Part shown: positions 33,684-43,922 of the stretch, piece after piece | Numbering within the stretch: position 1 is the stretch's first letter | Layout of the letters: each line of letters begins with the position of its first letter | Source: Helianthus annuus | Taxonomy: Eukaryota; Streptophyta; Magnoliopsida; Asterales; Asteraceae | DNA length: 64,000 bases | Direction: 5' to 3' | Assembly: GCF_002127325.2 (NCBI RefSeq) | Contig: NC_035443.2 | Coordinates: 28,301,838-28,365,837, forward strand | Made by a program: the position numbers and the translations under genes | The notes under the pieces: model-generated | Told to the model about the DNA's origin: nothing | Database searches by the model: none | What the model saw: the letters and a program-made list of their open reading frames with translations, nothing else

Positions 33684-35198
33684 CACTACAAAAAAAAATG
33701 CCATCTAGTGGCATGCAAAAAGTGCCACAGAAAAACAAGAAAGTGCCGCTAAAGAACCTTGTAAGAATGGGCGACACACAAAAAAAGCGCCACAAGAAGC
33801 GCTGACGCTAAAGCCTTTTAGTAGCACTTTTTCAATGTGTCGCACAAAGGTTTTAGGCTTTTTGTGGCACTTTTTTATCTGCCAGTACAAACTTTTGAGC
33901 TTTTAGTGGCACATATTTTTTGCCACAAAAATCACATCAAATTAAATGCCATTGACGTTTATCATATTAATTTTAATTAATTACAATTATCATTTATTAA
34001 CATTAAAAATAAAAACAAAACTGTAAAATGTAGAAATCATAAAATAATCACTTCAATTAAAAGTTCAATCGATCTTCCAAAGATTCCAAATGTCTAATAA
34101 GTGTCGATCTAAGTCTAATGATCAAACATCTAACCCAAAGAAACTAACAAGTGTATGAATAAAAACTCAAAACTTCATTGTGTTCATGAATCTCTTTCAC
34201 AATCTTCATGCGAGTTAAATAACCATCGTGTTAACGTTTTCTTAGTAGTCATACTTCCACTTTATAGTTCCTAGCACTTACTACTTATTGTCGCTACGTT
34301 AGCCAACTGAGACTATACTCAACCTGAAATTTCACAATTCATGTTAAATTGATTAGATCTGATAACCATAGCTATCAAAGATGTAAGAGCAGTTAATAAA
34401 AGGCAAACTTACTTCTTTTGACATCACTTTAAGCTCTTCAACCAAAAGATTGGGTGGTTTTTTCAATACCCCTGATTGTCGGAATTGCCATCACCTAACA
34501 ACAAGAGAGTTCATGATGAGAATGTTTACCCTTCAGTTTATAATAAGTCGAATTCAGTTATCTTCTATCTTAGACAGGTCAATTGATGAAGTAAAACATT
34601 GCTAAAAATATGGTGAATGGGTCAATAGGGTCAAAAGATGCCCAAAGTAGATTCTTTAAGCATGCAGTCTCTATTTTTTTTGTACTAGCTGATGTAGTTT
34701 TTTAATCAATTAAAACCCGCTAATTAGAAGTTACACCTCTAGATGGAGTAAATTTAAACAGTATGCTAAATATTATTATTTCAATATGCTGAATGCTTTA
34801 CCAGTTCGCCAACTATTGACTCATTCGCCCATTTGACCCGAGACTTTTTGGTTTTACACGTTTGACCCGTTAAATATATCGTGTATATATATAACATACC
34901 AAAGTGATGGGGTAACGAAGAAACTGAAGAGTCATTTCCACCGTAACGGAGCTGATATCTGGAATCTGTTTTTGCAACATCAAAAATAATAAAACTCATA
35001 AATGGAGCTAATAAATATCAAACACGGGTCGTAAAACTAGTCGGTATATACCTGGGAAACAGAAGCTCGTGTATTACAAATACCAAATTAACTTCAAAAC
35101 TTTTGTAAAATTGTTTTTAAACAGAATTTCGTGTCAGGTTCGCATCGTGTCAGAAATTCACACCCCAATGTGTAACATAGAGAGAGAGAGAGAGGGAC

Positions 35199-35370
35199 CT
35201 GTACGGGTGTTGCTGCAACCAGTGACCCAGCAACTCCACCGCCCAAAACCCGACCGTCTGAACCTGCAAGGGAAACGCTCAATCCACTTGACCTGCTGCT
35301 TTGGTTACCGTCACTGTCTGTCAGCAAGAACAAGCCCAATAAAGAAATTATCTCGAACCGGCCCTAAAAG
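35199..35370 (-). pseudogene. AHL (AT-hook nuclear-localized) PPC-domain exon fragment
   Basis: On the minus strand it encodes GRFEIISLLGLFLLTDSDGN then GLSVSLAGSDGRVLGGGVAG and SLVAATPVQ, ending at a GT donor. This is the PPC/DUF296 domain of plant AHL proteins (usually GRFEILSLSGSF... and GGLSVSLA..GRVVGGGVAG.L.AA.PVQV), DNA-binding regulators that act as trimers at the nuclear matrix. A stop lies just upstream of GRFEI and the AT-hooks are absent, so it is a broken exon. Confidence 0.8.
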
Positions 35371-35802
35371 ATGACATCGTCAGCCTAATAAGATTTACCA
35401 GTTCAACAAAAAAAAAGAACTTATAGGTGACAAGATGGACAGGTGAATAACATGTCAAAATGGGTTCGAGTCAAAACAGGTACTTTTGTACGTTGGTTAG
35501 ACACGAAACACTTGTTGCTCAATTTTTTTAATATAATTATGATCACAAAATCTATAATATTTACACGAATAATCTAAGTTATTGAGTATAGCAATTTAGA
35601 AAGTTGAGAAGTGCCCACAATTCCTCAAGATTGTTCTGCAAAATGAGATGGTAAACCATGATTTATTACAAAGATACTTAGTGTATTCAATTACAGTTCT
35701 TAAAGTATAGGATAAAGCATCCACATAACTAAAAAGCATAAAACAAAAAAAAAATACTAAAAACGACCAAACTGCAATGAAGATCTAAAATCATAGTCAA
35801 AC

Positions 35803-36269
35803 CTGCAAAGGAGTTCCAGTCAAAAGCAATCTGTGAGAGCTACGATAATGCTTCAAGTCTGCATTTAACTTGCAAGAAGCATTCTTAATGCGATGACCTT
35901 CATCAATTATAATATAATGCCACTGTATTTTGCTCAGTTTTGGTCTATCATGTTTGTTCATGAGATGCTCATATGTTGTCAAAAGAACATTGAATTTTTG
36001 CTGAATAATTTTCTCCCAGTGATTCAAACAAGGCTCTAATAATTAAGAATTTAATTGAACTGAGGGTCCAAACAACTACCAGTTTAGATAGCATACTTGA
36101 ATAATTTTTGGCGCTCCTCAGGAGGCCCAGAGTAGACAATTTTGTTCATGCTTGGGGCCCAAAAGCTAATTTCTGACTCCCACCCAGGCAGAACCGAGGA
36201 TGGGACAACCACCAAAATGGGCCCTCTATCATTTTTGTTTTACATGAGATAACAGAGTAAGGAAATAAC
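35803..36269 (-). pseudogene. SNF2 ATPase (SPLAYED/SYD-type) fragment, two exons
   Basis: Minus-strand exon 1 (about 36100-36269, acceptor CAG before GTTATTTCC) encodes VISLLCYLM, a stop, then NKNDRGPILVVVPSSVLPGW and SEISFWAP. Exon 2 (35803 to about 36015) encodes [20 protein letters not shown], the DEGH helicase box in [20 protein letters not shown], and LLLTGTPLQ, ending at a donor. This is the N-terminal lobe of the SWI/SNF chromatin-remodelling ATPase, closest by memory to plant SYD. The in-frame TAA and absence of the Walker A and C-terminal lobes make it non-functional. Confidence 0.85.
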
Positions 36270-36534
36270 CTGCAGAAACAACATATCAGACTAATAACTA
36301 ACTTCTTACTTTACATACAACCAACGAAAATGATAAAGAATAGAGCAGTTAGAAGGTCAGAGATTTTGTTACAAATTGTCAAAACAAATTCCACTAATAA
36401 ACACACCACCTAAAACAAAAGTAAATTTCCATTTAGGCGGATTAGTCGACCCTGGAGATATGTCCAGGGTGTGCTAAAATATTAATAAAAAAATTACCAG
36501 GATACCGTCCCCTTAACCAAACAAATTGGTACTA

Positions 36535-37347
36535 ATTCCCGTACCTTAAGTTGTCGGTTAGCTCAACCTGGTCTGTTTCTTCACTATGATTGTAGCAGCC
36601 ATCGGGAAGTAGACGACTCCTTCGGTTCTTAAATGCCACGACTAAAACTTGAACCAGCCCGGTAAACAGGCTTTCACTTTGACGTAAAGAGACGACCCGA
36701 ATACAAACATAAGAGCAGAACAAAGCATAATCAACACAGCAATTGCGAATCCGACCTGCCAACCAAGTTGCTCTTGAATGTAGACCATAGCAGTAAGAGC
36801 AATGATTGTCGAAATCAATACAGAAGCATAGTACCAGTTAAAATAACGTTCAATGATCCTCTCGTTGCTTAGACTTGGGTGGTGTTTAAGCTGGTCTGCA
36901 CCAAAAGGCTATGGAACACGGTCTGATACAACTCGACTCGATTGAGAGTAGAATGAAACATCTGTAAAGGAAAACCAGGTGGGTTAGTGATGGTGGGTTG
37001 CAACTGGTGTCGAGTCCATCACAAGAAGGTGTTAATTGTGGAACCACTGAAGTCAACCAGAGAAAAATCATCCGCTACAATCCAATCCAATCCAATCATT
37101 CATATAACAAAGAACATTTATAAAATGAATACCCAATTATATAAAACTGTAAAGAAAGATGAAAGAGCAAAATTGGATGGTTTTGGCATACAAGAAGGGC
37201 GGAGAAAGACCCGGTTGCAATGACCCGAAACCGACCCAAGTAAGAATCAGAGATGAAAGCCCCAAAAATACATAGACCGTTAGAGAGTGCTGACCAGATA
37301 GAAAGTATGCTTGTTCCAGACACAACTTCCATTTGATAAACTTCCAT
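36535..37347 (-). pseudogene. NPF (NRT1/PTR family) transporter fragment
   Basis: Minus-strand pieces in order: SGTSILSIWSALSNGLCIFG with AFISDSYLGRFRVIATGSF (exon to 37192, then a donor); FLWLTSVVPQLTP and RPCSIAF (36886-37060); HHPSLSNERIIERYFNWYYA with YIQEQLGWQVGFAIAVLIML (about 36720-36890); and SLFTGLVQVLVVAFKNRR (36535-36680) in a shifted frame. This is the order of transmembrane segments 2-6 of plant NRT1/PTR nitrate/peptide transporters. At least one frameshift and a stop are present, so it is a decayed genomic capture that keeps an intron. Confidence 0.85.
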
Positions 37348-37835
37348 TACCAGTGATATCGACGAGTTACCTGTCTGGCTAGGGTTTGAAGATGAAGAAC
37401 GGAGGTCGATGAAACACCTATGAAGATTAAGGTCAGGTTTTGAGAACGATATGTGATTCTATGTGGCTAGGGTTTTGTTATTGATGGGAGGGAAGAAATT
37501 TGGATGGGAGGGAAATGATTTGGGGGAAATTTTATTAAAGAATTTGAAGGAGGGAAATTTTCAAGAACAATAAAAAACGATTAAATATTCGGTGGCATAC
37601 ATAAAGTGCCAATAAAAATATAAATTAGTAGCACTAATTGCTAAATGCCACTAAAAGTATATGTAGATAAAAATGGTATATACCAAGTGTCGTTAAAAAC
37701 CTAAATTAGTGGCACAAAACCTAAATGCCATTAAAATCGTGTGCCACTAATTGGCATTTTTTTTGTAGTGATTCTCTTCACAAAGCAGTTTCCTTCTCAT
37801 AACTCCAAAAATCTTCTTCGATCTTCTTCATAATA

Positions 37836-40800
37836 ATGACGAAACCAAAATCGAAGCCATCTGCAAAATCAAAATCAAAACCATCATCTTCTTCCACAAC
37901 AGCAGAGGCCACTCAAATGGCTGCTGTAACCACGGAGATTCGTTACAAAGCTCCACACAACTATGTAGGTATTCTCACAAAACCTACCGATAACCACACT
38001 TTCGACTCCATCCTTGACATCCTTTCTGCATCAAAGTACAAAACTTTGATAACAGCAGACGCTCCTATTTACCTTGATACCCAGAGAGAGTTCTGGAAAA
38101 ATGCCACCCTTTAAAAACAAGGAGATATCATCGCCGCCATCAACTCCTCGATACAGGGTAAGAAGGTACAAATCTCACCAAAATCCATCTCTGAAACCTT
38201 TAAACTCGATGATTTGAAAGGAAAAACCTCATTTACTAAAGACGAGTTGGTAAAGGATTTCATGAACAAGAGCTATGCAGAACAACCAAATAGGGATACC
38301 CTACAAAAGGGTTACTTCCCTTACCCAGATTTTTATTCCACACACTGCTCATGTGTGTTTCTAATAAAACAACGTCTTTTAATGAGATACCAACAAAAAT
38401 CCAATGCCTGGGGTATGCAATTTTAAACGATAAAAACTATAACTACTCCCAGGAAATATTTGATGATTTGGTAAAGAATGTTGATAATAAAGCATTTCTG
38501 CTCTTTCCAAGATTTCTAAGCTACTATTTTGAACAAAAATTTGTAGAGAAAGATGCAGAATTGCCCAAACAAGGTGTCTCATTCAAAATAAACTGTTTAA
38601 CAATTGAAACATTTTCAAGAATGATGGCACCAATAAAATTAAAAACAAAAGAGGCTGAGCAGGTTCTAGAAACTGCTACTGATCCTCAAGCAACCACTGC
38701 TGGGCCCACTGCTCCAGGTGATCAAAGTAGCACACCCACAGCTTTGAAATCAACACCTGCCACCAAAAAGACCAAAAGAAAAACATCCAGAAAACCCACC
38801 AAACCCACACCAAAGGCAACTCTGGAAGATGAGATCCCAGAGTCAATGCCAGTGACAACACAAAAGTCACATGAAACCACTGCTGCTACTTCCTCACAGT
38901 AGTTGGAAGAAAGATCTCAACCCCAGCCTAAAACTCCTCCTGCATCCTCACAAAAGGATCAGGTTGTAAGCACAGGGACACCAAATTATGAAGCTCTGTA
39001 TCCACTCGGATCCATCTTCCACAGTCCTGATCCCAAGGACATGTCTCTTTCAACACCCATACCCTCACCAATCATATTGCCACAATCAATAATACCCCTG
39101 TTGCATGCAGTTGATATGGCACAGACACAAACCAGTTCCTCTCTATCACCTATTACTGAGAGTATACCTCCACAAGTGACTGGGTCTGATGCTCATGCCT
39201 CTGCTAACCCAGCAACAGCTGAGGAGGTTACACCCCCTGAGTTACAAGTAACTCTCGGTGGTAGTTCAAGTGGAGCAGCAACTACAACTGATGGATCAAC
39301 AGATCTTCAGTTGGACAGTTGTTACATTACTAAGTCTCCCTTGAAGGCAATTTCTTCCATGGCAACATCGGTAACCACCAGTGAGTTATCTTTGACTGCT
39401 GGTAACATCAAAGTATTATCGAGTGCTGAAGAAAGAAGTCCCCAGTACCAAGAAAAAGGGGCATCAATGGATGACTTTTGGGCCACAGTTCCTAAGTCAC
39501 ACATTGATACAACCACTGCTGGTGGGGATTCAGATGATCCTGTTAATTCAGGTAATGATTCAAAATACAACGAATTGACGGCCAGAGTTGAAAATCTGGA
39601 ATCTTCAGTTGCAGAGATAAAAGATATGGTGCAGCAGCTGTTAGAAGCTCAAAAATCCCAATCATCTGCCCCTCCTGCTCAAGCACCTGCTCCACAAGCA
39701 TTTGCTGCAAATGAGCTTTGGAATATCTTCCAGCCCATGCTTGAACAACAGCAACAAATGGCTACTAAAAAGCATGCTAATCAAGTACAAATGCTGACCA
39801 ACATGGTGGAATCTCGGTTCAAAGACACTCAAGCAGACATTAAGGCTATAAAAGCTAGCATACAAAAGACTGCTCAAAGTGAGAAAGGTCCATCTACCAT
39901 TTTCTTCATGGATACACCCCTGGCAGATAATGCCAAAAAAGGGGAGAAAATCAAGCTGAAAAAGAAAGGTATAGAAGATGGGTTGTACATTGAACCAGAG
40001 AAACCAAAAACCTCAAAACCTTCAACTCAAACAGCTGATACAACAGCAATTACAAAAACTGCTGTCAGTAGCCAAACAGCTGCCATCTCATCAACACACA
40101 CACCACCAACACACACCACCACAACTACTGTTCCACCACCACCACCTGTGTCCACAGCACAAAAACCTTCATCAAAACCAAAAAAACCATCATCATCTAA
40201 AATCATACCACCACTGCCTCCTGCCATAAAGCAGAAGACAGCAGATGTTACAACATCTGCTGTAATGACAACAGTGATTGAAACACCAGTTGTTTCAACC
40301 ACTGTTAGTCAATCACAATCACAAAACACTGCCATCAAATCTCAAACCACTGATCCACCCAAAACATCCTCAGCCTCTCCTACATTAAAAAGGAGAAGGA
40401 TTTTCATTCCTGATGATGATTCACCAAGACCATCACCACCATCCCCTGCTCAAAAGCAGAAGACATATGCTGACATATCAGCAGTTGTAATGACAATAGT
40501 GGATGAAACACCAGTTGTTTCAACCACTGTTGGTCAAAAATCCACCACTGATCTCATCACTCCAACACCACAAACTACAAAGCTTCTCAAAAGAAAAAGA
40601 GAAACAACACAGGCTGCTGATGAAAAGTATGATCCTGTTGCGGCTAAGTATCCTTTAGAATTAGAAGCTGTGAAAAATGAGATGAAGCAGTTTTACACCA
40701 TAGATGATCTTACAAAAAGGAAATTTCCTTCTCTCATAGGTTTCATAATTCCAGAAAACATGAATGAATATCTTGAAACAAAAGCAAGACAAGCAAGGAT

Positions 40801-41959
40801 AAGAGCCAAAGTTGAATGCAAGGATCAAGGCGATGAAGCCATTTTGGAAAGAAGGGAATTCCTGCTCAACAAGGTCAAACAAATAGCAGAATATGCAAGT
40901 GAATTGAACAAAGAGGTGTCAAGCTTATTTCCTGAAGCAGAACAACGAAATGAATTAAGAAAGGAATATCTTGCATACATAATGAAAGAAATGTTCTATT
41001 CTGCTGAAGAAACAGAGTTCAAAGACTGGCCATTCATTGCATTGAAGCTTGAAGCTGACAGAATTGAAAAGATTAAACTTGATCCACGGAAGAAAAAGAC
41101 AGCTCCAAATTGGAATAAATACAACAAATTCATAGCTGATCTTATTTCCGAGCATAAAAGGAAGAAGCAGGAGTTGGTGGATGGAAAGGTGGATACTGCG
41201 GAGGCCATAGCAAAATGGTCAAAGCAGCAAATTGATGAAGCTAATGAAAGGCTTGAGAAGCAGAGGTTGAAAGCCTCTAACTCTCCCAAAAAGTCTGACT
41301 ACAAAAAGCTGCAGGAGCATGTCAAAATTTTTGAAACACAGATCAGCACAGCAGAAGATTTTGTCACAAAATTGAGAAAAGAAAAGAAAGAAATGCTATC
41401 TGCTGGAGTAGAAAAGAAGAAAGAAGCTGAACAGATAGAAGAAGCTATGAAGAAAATAGCTTCAGATAAAGAAAGATTGGCAAAACTACAAGCCCTTGCC
41501 AAAAAGGTCAAAGTAGTAAGCCAAAAGTCATCAGCAGGCGTCACAAACAATGAGCTGATTGACAAAGAAGTTGAAGCAGACATAGCTGCAGCCAATAAGA
41601 TTATTGAACAAGCATTCATACGAGTGTCTGAAGCTCATGATACTGCTCTGCACTTCTTTTCCAGGCCAATCATTTCAAGTTCATCAGTAAAAAAACCTCT
41701 CCCAAGAAACCCATTTGGTTTTAAAATACTAAAGTGGCTCTCTGATCAAAAGACCCATGTATTAACTCTGATCAGAACCAATGGAGAAGTGAGACATATA
41801 TCAAGGAATCAAGCACTAGGCCTAAGTGTTGAAGATCTACAAGATCTCCTTGAGCTCTCACTGTGCAGGGATGAGGATGATACAAGTTCCAAAGAATTTG
41901 AAGAAGAATTTAAAAGAAAAGCAAAGGAACTTCTGATGAACAATAAAGATCCTGAATAA
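37836..41959 (+). pseudogene. Giant unfamiliar retrotransposon ORF (about 1370 codons), disrupted
   Basis: One reading frame from ATG at 37836 continues past a TAA (38112-38114), shifts frame near 38330-38350, and passes a TAG (38900-38902) to the stop at 41957-41959. The N-terminus is Lys/Ser-rich, followed by a conserved-looking globular part (TFDSILDILSASKYKTLITA; LLFPRFLSYYF; KINCLTIETFSRMM), then long Thr/Pro/Ser/Gln low-complexity sequence, then about 400 residues of charged coiled coil (about 40640-41600). It has no reverse transcriptase, protease or zinc knuckle. By memory, related ORFs occur in other Asteraceae retroelements without a known role. The two stops and frameshift make this copy defective. 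Confidence 0.65.
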
Positions 41960-41983
41960 AGATAGGTTTTGGCATTATCTGTT

Positions 41984-41995
41984 CCATGGGGAGAT
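41984..41995 (+). other. Polypurine tract of copia-like element
   Basis: CCATGGGGAGAT directly before the 3' LTR start TGTTGGG at 41996. Confidence 0.7.
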
Positions 41996-42783
41996 TGTTG
42001 GGATTGAACCCTATCAGAGGAACAGATAATGTAAAGCCAAAACCTGATCACAAAAATGGATTCACAATAAGCAGAAGTTTACTCTAAACTCTCCCCTTGA
42101 CAGTGGTTATCTAACAGCTGATGGATCTTAAGTGTTGCTCAACTACAACGACTGATAAACCAAACTCTGATGATTATCCTACGACTGCTGAAGACAAACA
42201 CTGATGCTCTATCTACTGCTGCTTCCTAAGTACTGCTGAAGACTCAAGCACTGTTCTCTCAAAGACTTATCACCTTCGAAGATTGCACTGAAGATTCAAC
42301 ATCTGTGCTCAGGCTACAACAGTGGAACGTGAAGTAGTAGTTTTCCTTAGCTTTGCATTTTACTACTTATCAGATGTTACATGTCAGTAGTTTGTATAGA
42401 ACAGTGTTTATAGTTTGTTAGGTCGTTAGATGTCACTATCATTGGTGACGTCAGCTGAAGCTCATCAGTAGTTTGGTTTGCCTATAAATATGACAGTATT
42501 CTGTACTGTTATACTTGATTGTTTTGAGTGAGTTTTTCTCCTCAATTCATCCTTTCATCTTGTGCAACCAGCTTTAGTGTATCAGGCTGAGGGGGAGTTT
42601 AGATTGTAAGCTTGCATTGTAATCTTTTGCTTTTATGTAAATCTTTTGACTCAATGAAAAGCAATTGTTTATCAATCTATACTTTCCTTTGATTGTGTTT
42701 ACAAAGTTTGCTACTCATTTCCGCTGCACTTAGTATTCGCTTTATGCAAACAAACACAATCATGACGGCCCCAGATCTTAACA
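41996..42783 (+). repeat. 3' LTR of copia-like element
   Basis: Near-identical to 30943-31737, with about a dozen substitutions and a shorter A-run near its end. TATA box at 42483-42490. Confidence 0.9.
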
Positions 42784-43922
42784 TCAGTAAGCATAGCATG
42801 TGTAATAAATGATGAGATGATGCTTTGTTTGTGAAATCGAAATCAGTGAAGGTGGCGACCCAATTCTTGATTAAAATGCATGATGTAATCTTAGTGCACA
42901 AAGACTAATGATGAGGATGATGGGATGAACAATGGAAACTGTGAACATTACGGTTTGGGGAATGTTGAAACTGGCAAGGGTAGCCAACGAAACATAAGCC
43001 GATGAATCATAGGTCGACGAAACATGGAGCTTTTCGTCGACAAACATTTTCGACGATACATGGGGGGGGGCTTCGTCGACATACATTCTGACGACACATG
43101 GGGGTTTCTTCACAGGAATGTTTCGTCGTTTGGGTTGTTTATCGGGCACAGTGAACAGTCTATGTGTGTGAATGGATGTGTACCTTGTTTATACATTATG
43201 ATAATTGCATGATAACTATACTCTGTAATGGTAAGTGACATGTGTATAAGATGTGGACTGTTATGTTAATTCGGTACATCCTACATGGTGACAGTGATCT
43301 TAATGCTAGATGTAAACTGTGTAACTATACTTGACTTACCGTGCGCAAACATGTGATTTGAATATCGATGAAACTGATGTTGTTTGGTAACCAAGGTAGG
43401 GTTTGGGTTAAACAACTGGATGGGTAACTAAAACATACCGAGCAAATCGAGGTGAGTTCACTGCTCTTTTTCCAAGCATGCATCCCGGGGAGGGATATCG
43501 GGTAACATTCCGGGGAGGAATGTCAGGTTATTGGGATGTTTGTTATTACACTCATTTCTATCATATAAGACCCCTTACATCTACCGTTAGTTGCCGGGGA
43601 GGCAACGAGGTTATTAGTTGATAGCGCTATTAGGTTTGGTACCCTCACACCGTACCGGGGAGGACGGGCGTGAACTAATTACCTTAAAGCATGACCAATG
43701 TTTTGATAGAGACATTGGGGTTGGGCAAATACATCTTGTAGCCATCTGCGGTAATCGAGTTAATAACAACATCAAAGCAAATCATTGTACTGTGTTATAC
43801 TCATATCTGGTAACTAAACGCGTTAACAAAACTTTGAACTCACCAGCGTCGTCTGACACACTTGTCTACATGCTTGCAGGTCGTTAGATTCTTGATATTG
43901 AGTTGCTATCTGGGAGTGCTGG
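42784..43922 (+). mobile_element. Host LTR, piece 3
   Basis: Continues the LTR begun at 22775. It includes several copies of CGACGAAACAT and its reverse complement (about 42987-43125) and phrases like CCGGGGAGG repeated four times between 43485 and 43660. The last 700 bp (43223-43922) are duplicated at 53217-53916. Ends with the target duplication GCTGG. Short open frames here are not genes. Confidence 0.8.

Larger units (their letters stand above)
33684..37770. mobile_element. Complete non-autonomous CACTA carrying three host-gene fragments
   Basis: Terminal inverted repeats CACTACAAAAAAAAATGCCA and TGGCATTTTTTTTGTAGTG bound 4087 bp, with target duplication ATT at 33681-33683 and 37771-37773. 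Subterminal AGTGGCA/TGCCACT motifs fill about 200 bp at each end. No transposase ORF is present. The interior has, all on the minus strand, fragments of an AHL gene, a SYD-type SNF2 gene and an NPF transporter gene, with splice sites. Positions 33910-35190 hold no recognisable gene apart from a possible exon near 34430-34490. Confidence 0.9.
30943..42783 (+). mobile_element. Copia-like non-autonomous LTR element with one huge ORF
   Basis: LTRs of 795 and 788 bp (TGTTGGGATTG to GATCTTAACA) with about 1.6% difference by hand count. The PBS fits initiator tRNA-Met, and the tract CCATGGGGAGAT precedes the 3' LTR, a copia-style arrangement. Flanking 5-mers TTAGT (30938-30942) and TCAGT (42784-42788) match as a duplication with one change. 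No gag zinc knuckle, protease, integrase or reverse transcriptase is present. Instead it has one long disrupted ORF. A CACTA transposon splits the leader. Confidence 0.85.

Noticed and set aside
39978..40302. His/Gln-rich or Gly/Val-rich proteins
   Set aside because: They are shadow frames of the Thr/Pro-rich low-complexity part of the large ORF.
38903..41959. A separate 1018-aa gene starting here
   Set aside because: The first codon is TTG directly after an in-frame TAG; the frame continues the upstream ORF from 37836 and is one disrupted protein.
43024..43887. Small proteins at 43024-43212 and 43618-43887 (repeated at 53612-53881)
   Set aside because: They lie inside a noncoding LTR; the repeated frame is only due to the 700-bp duplication.
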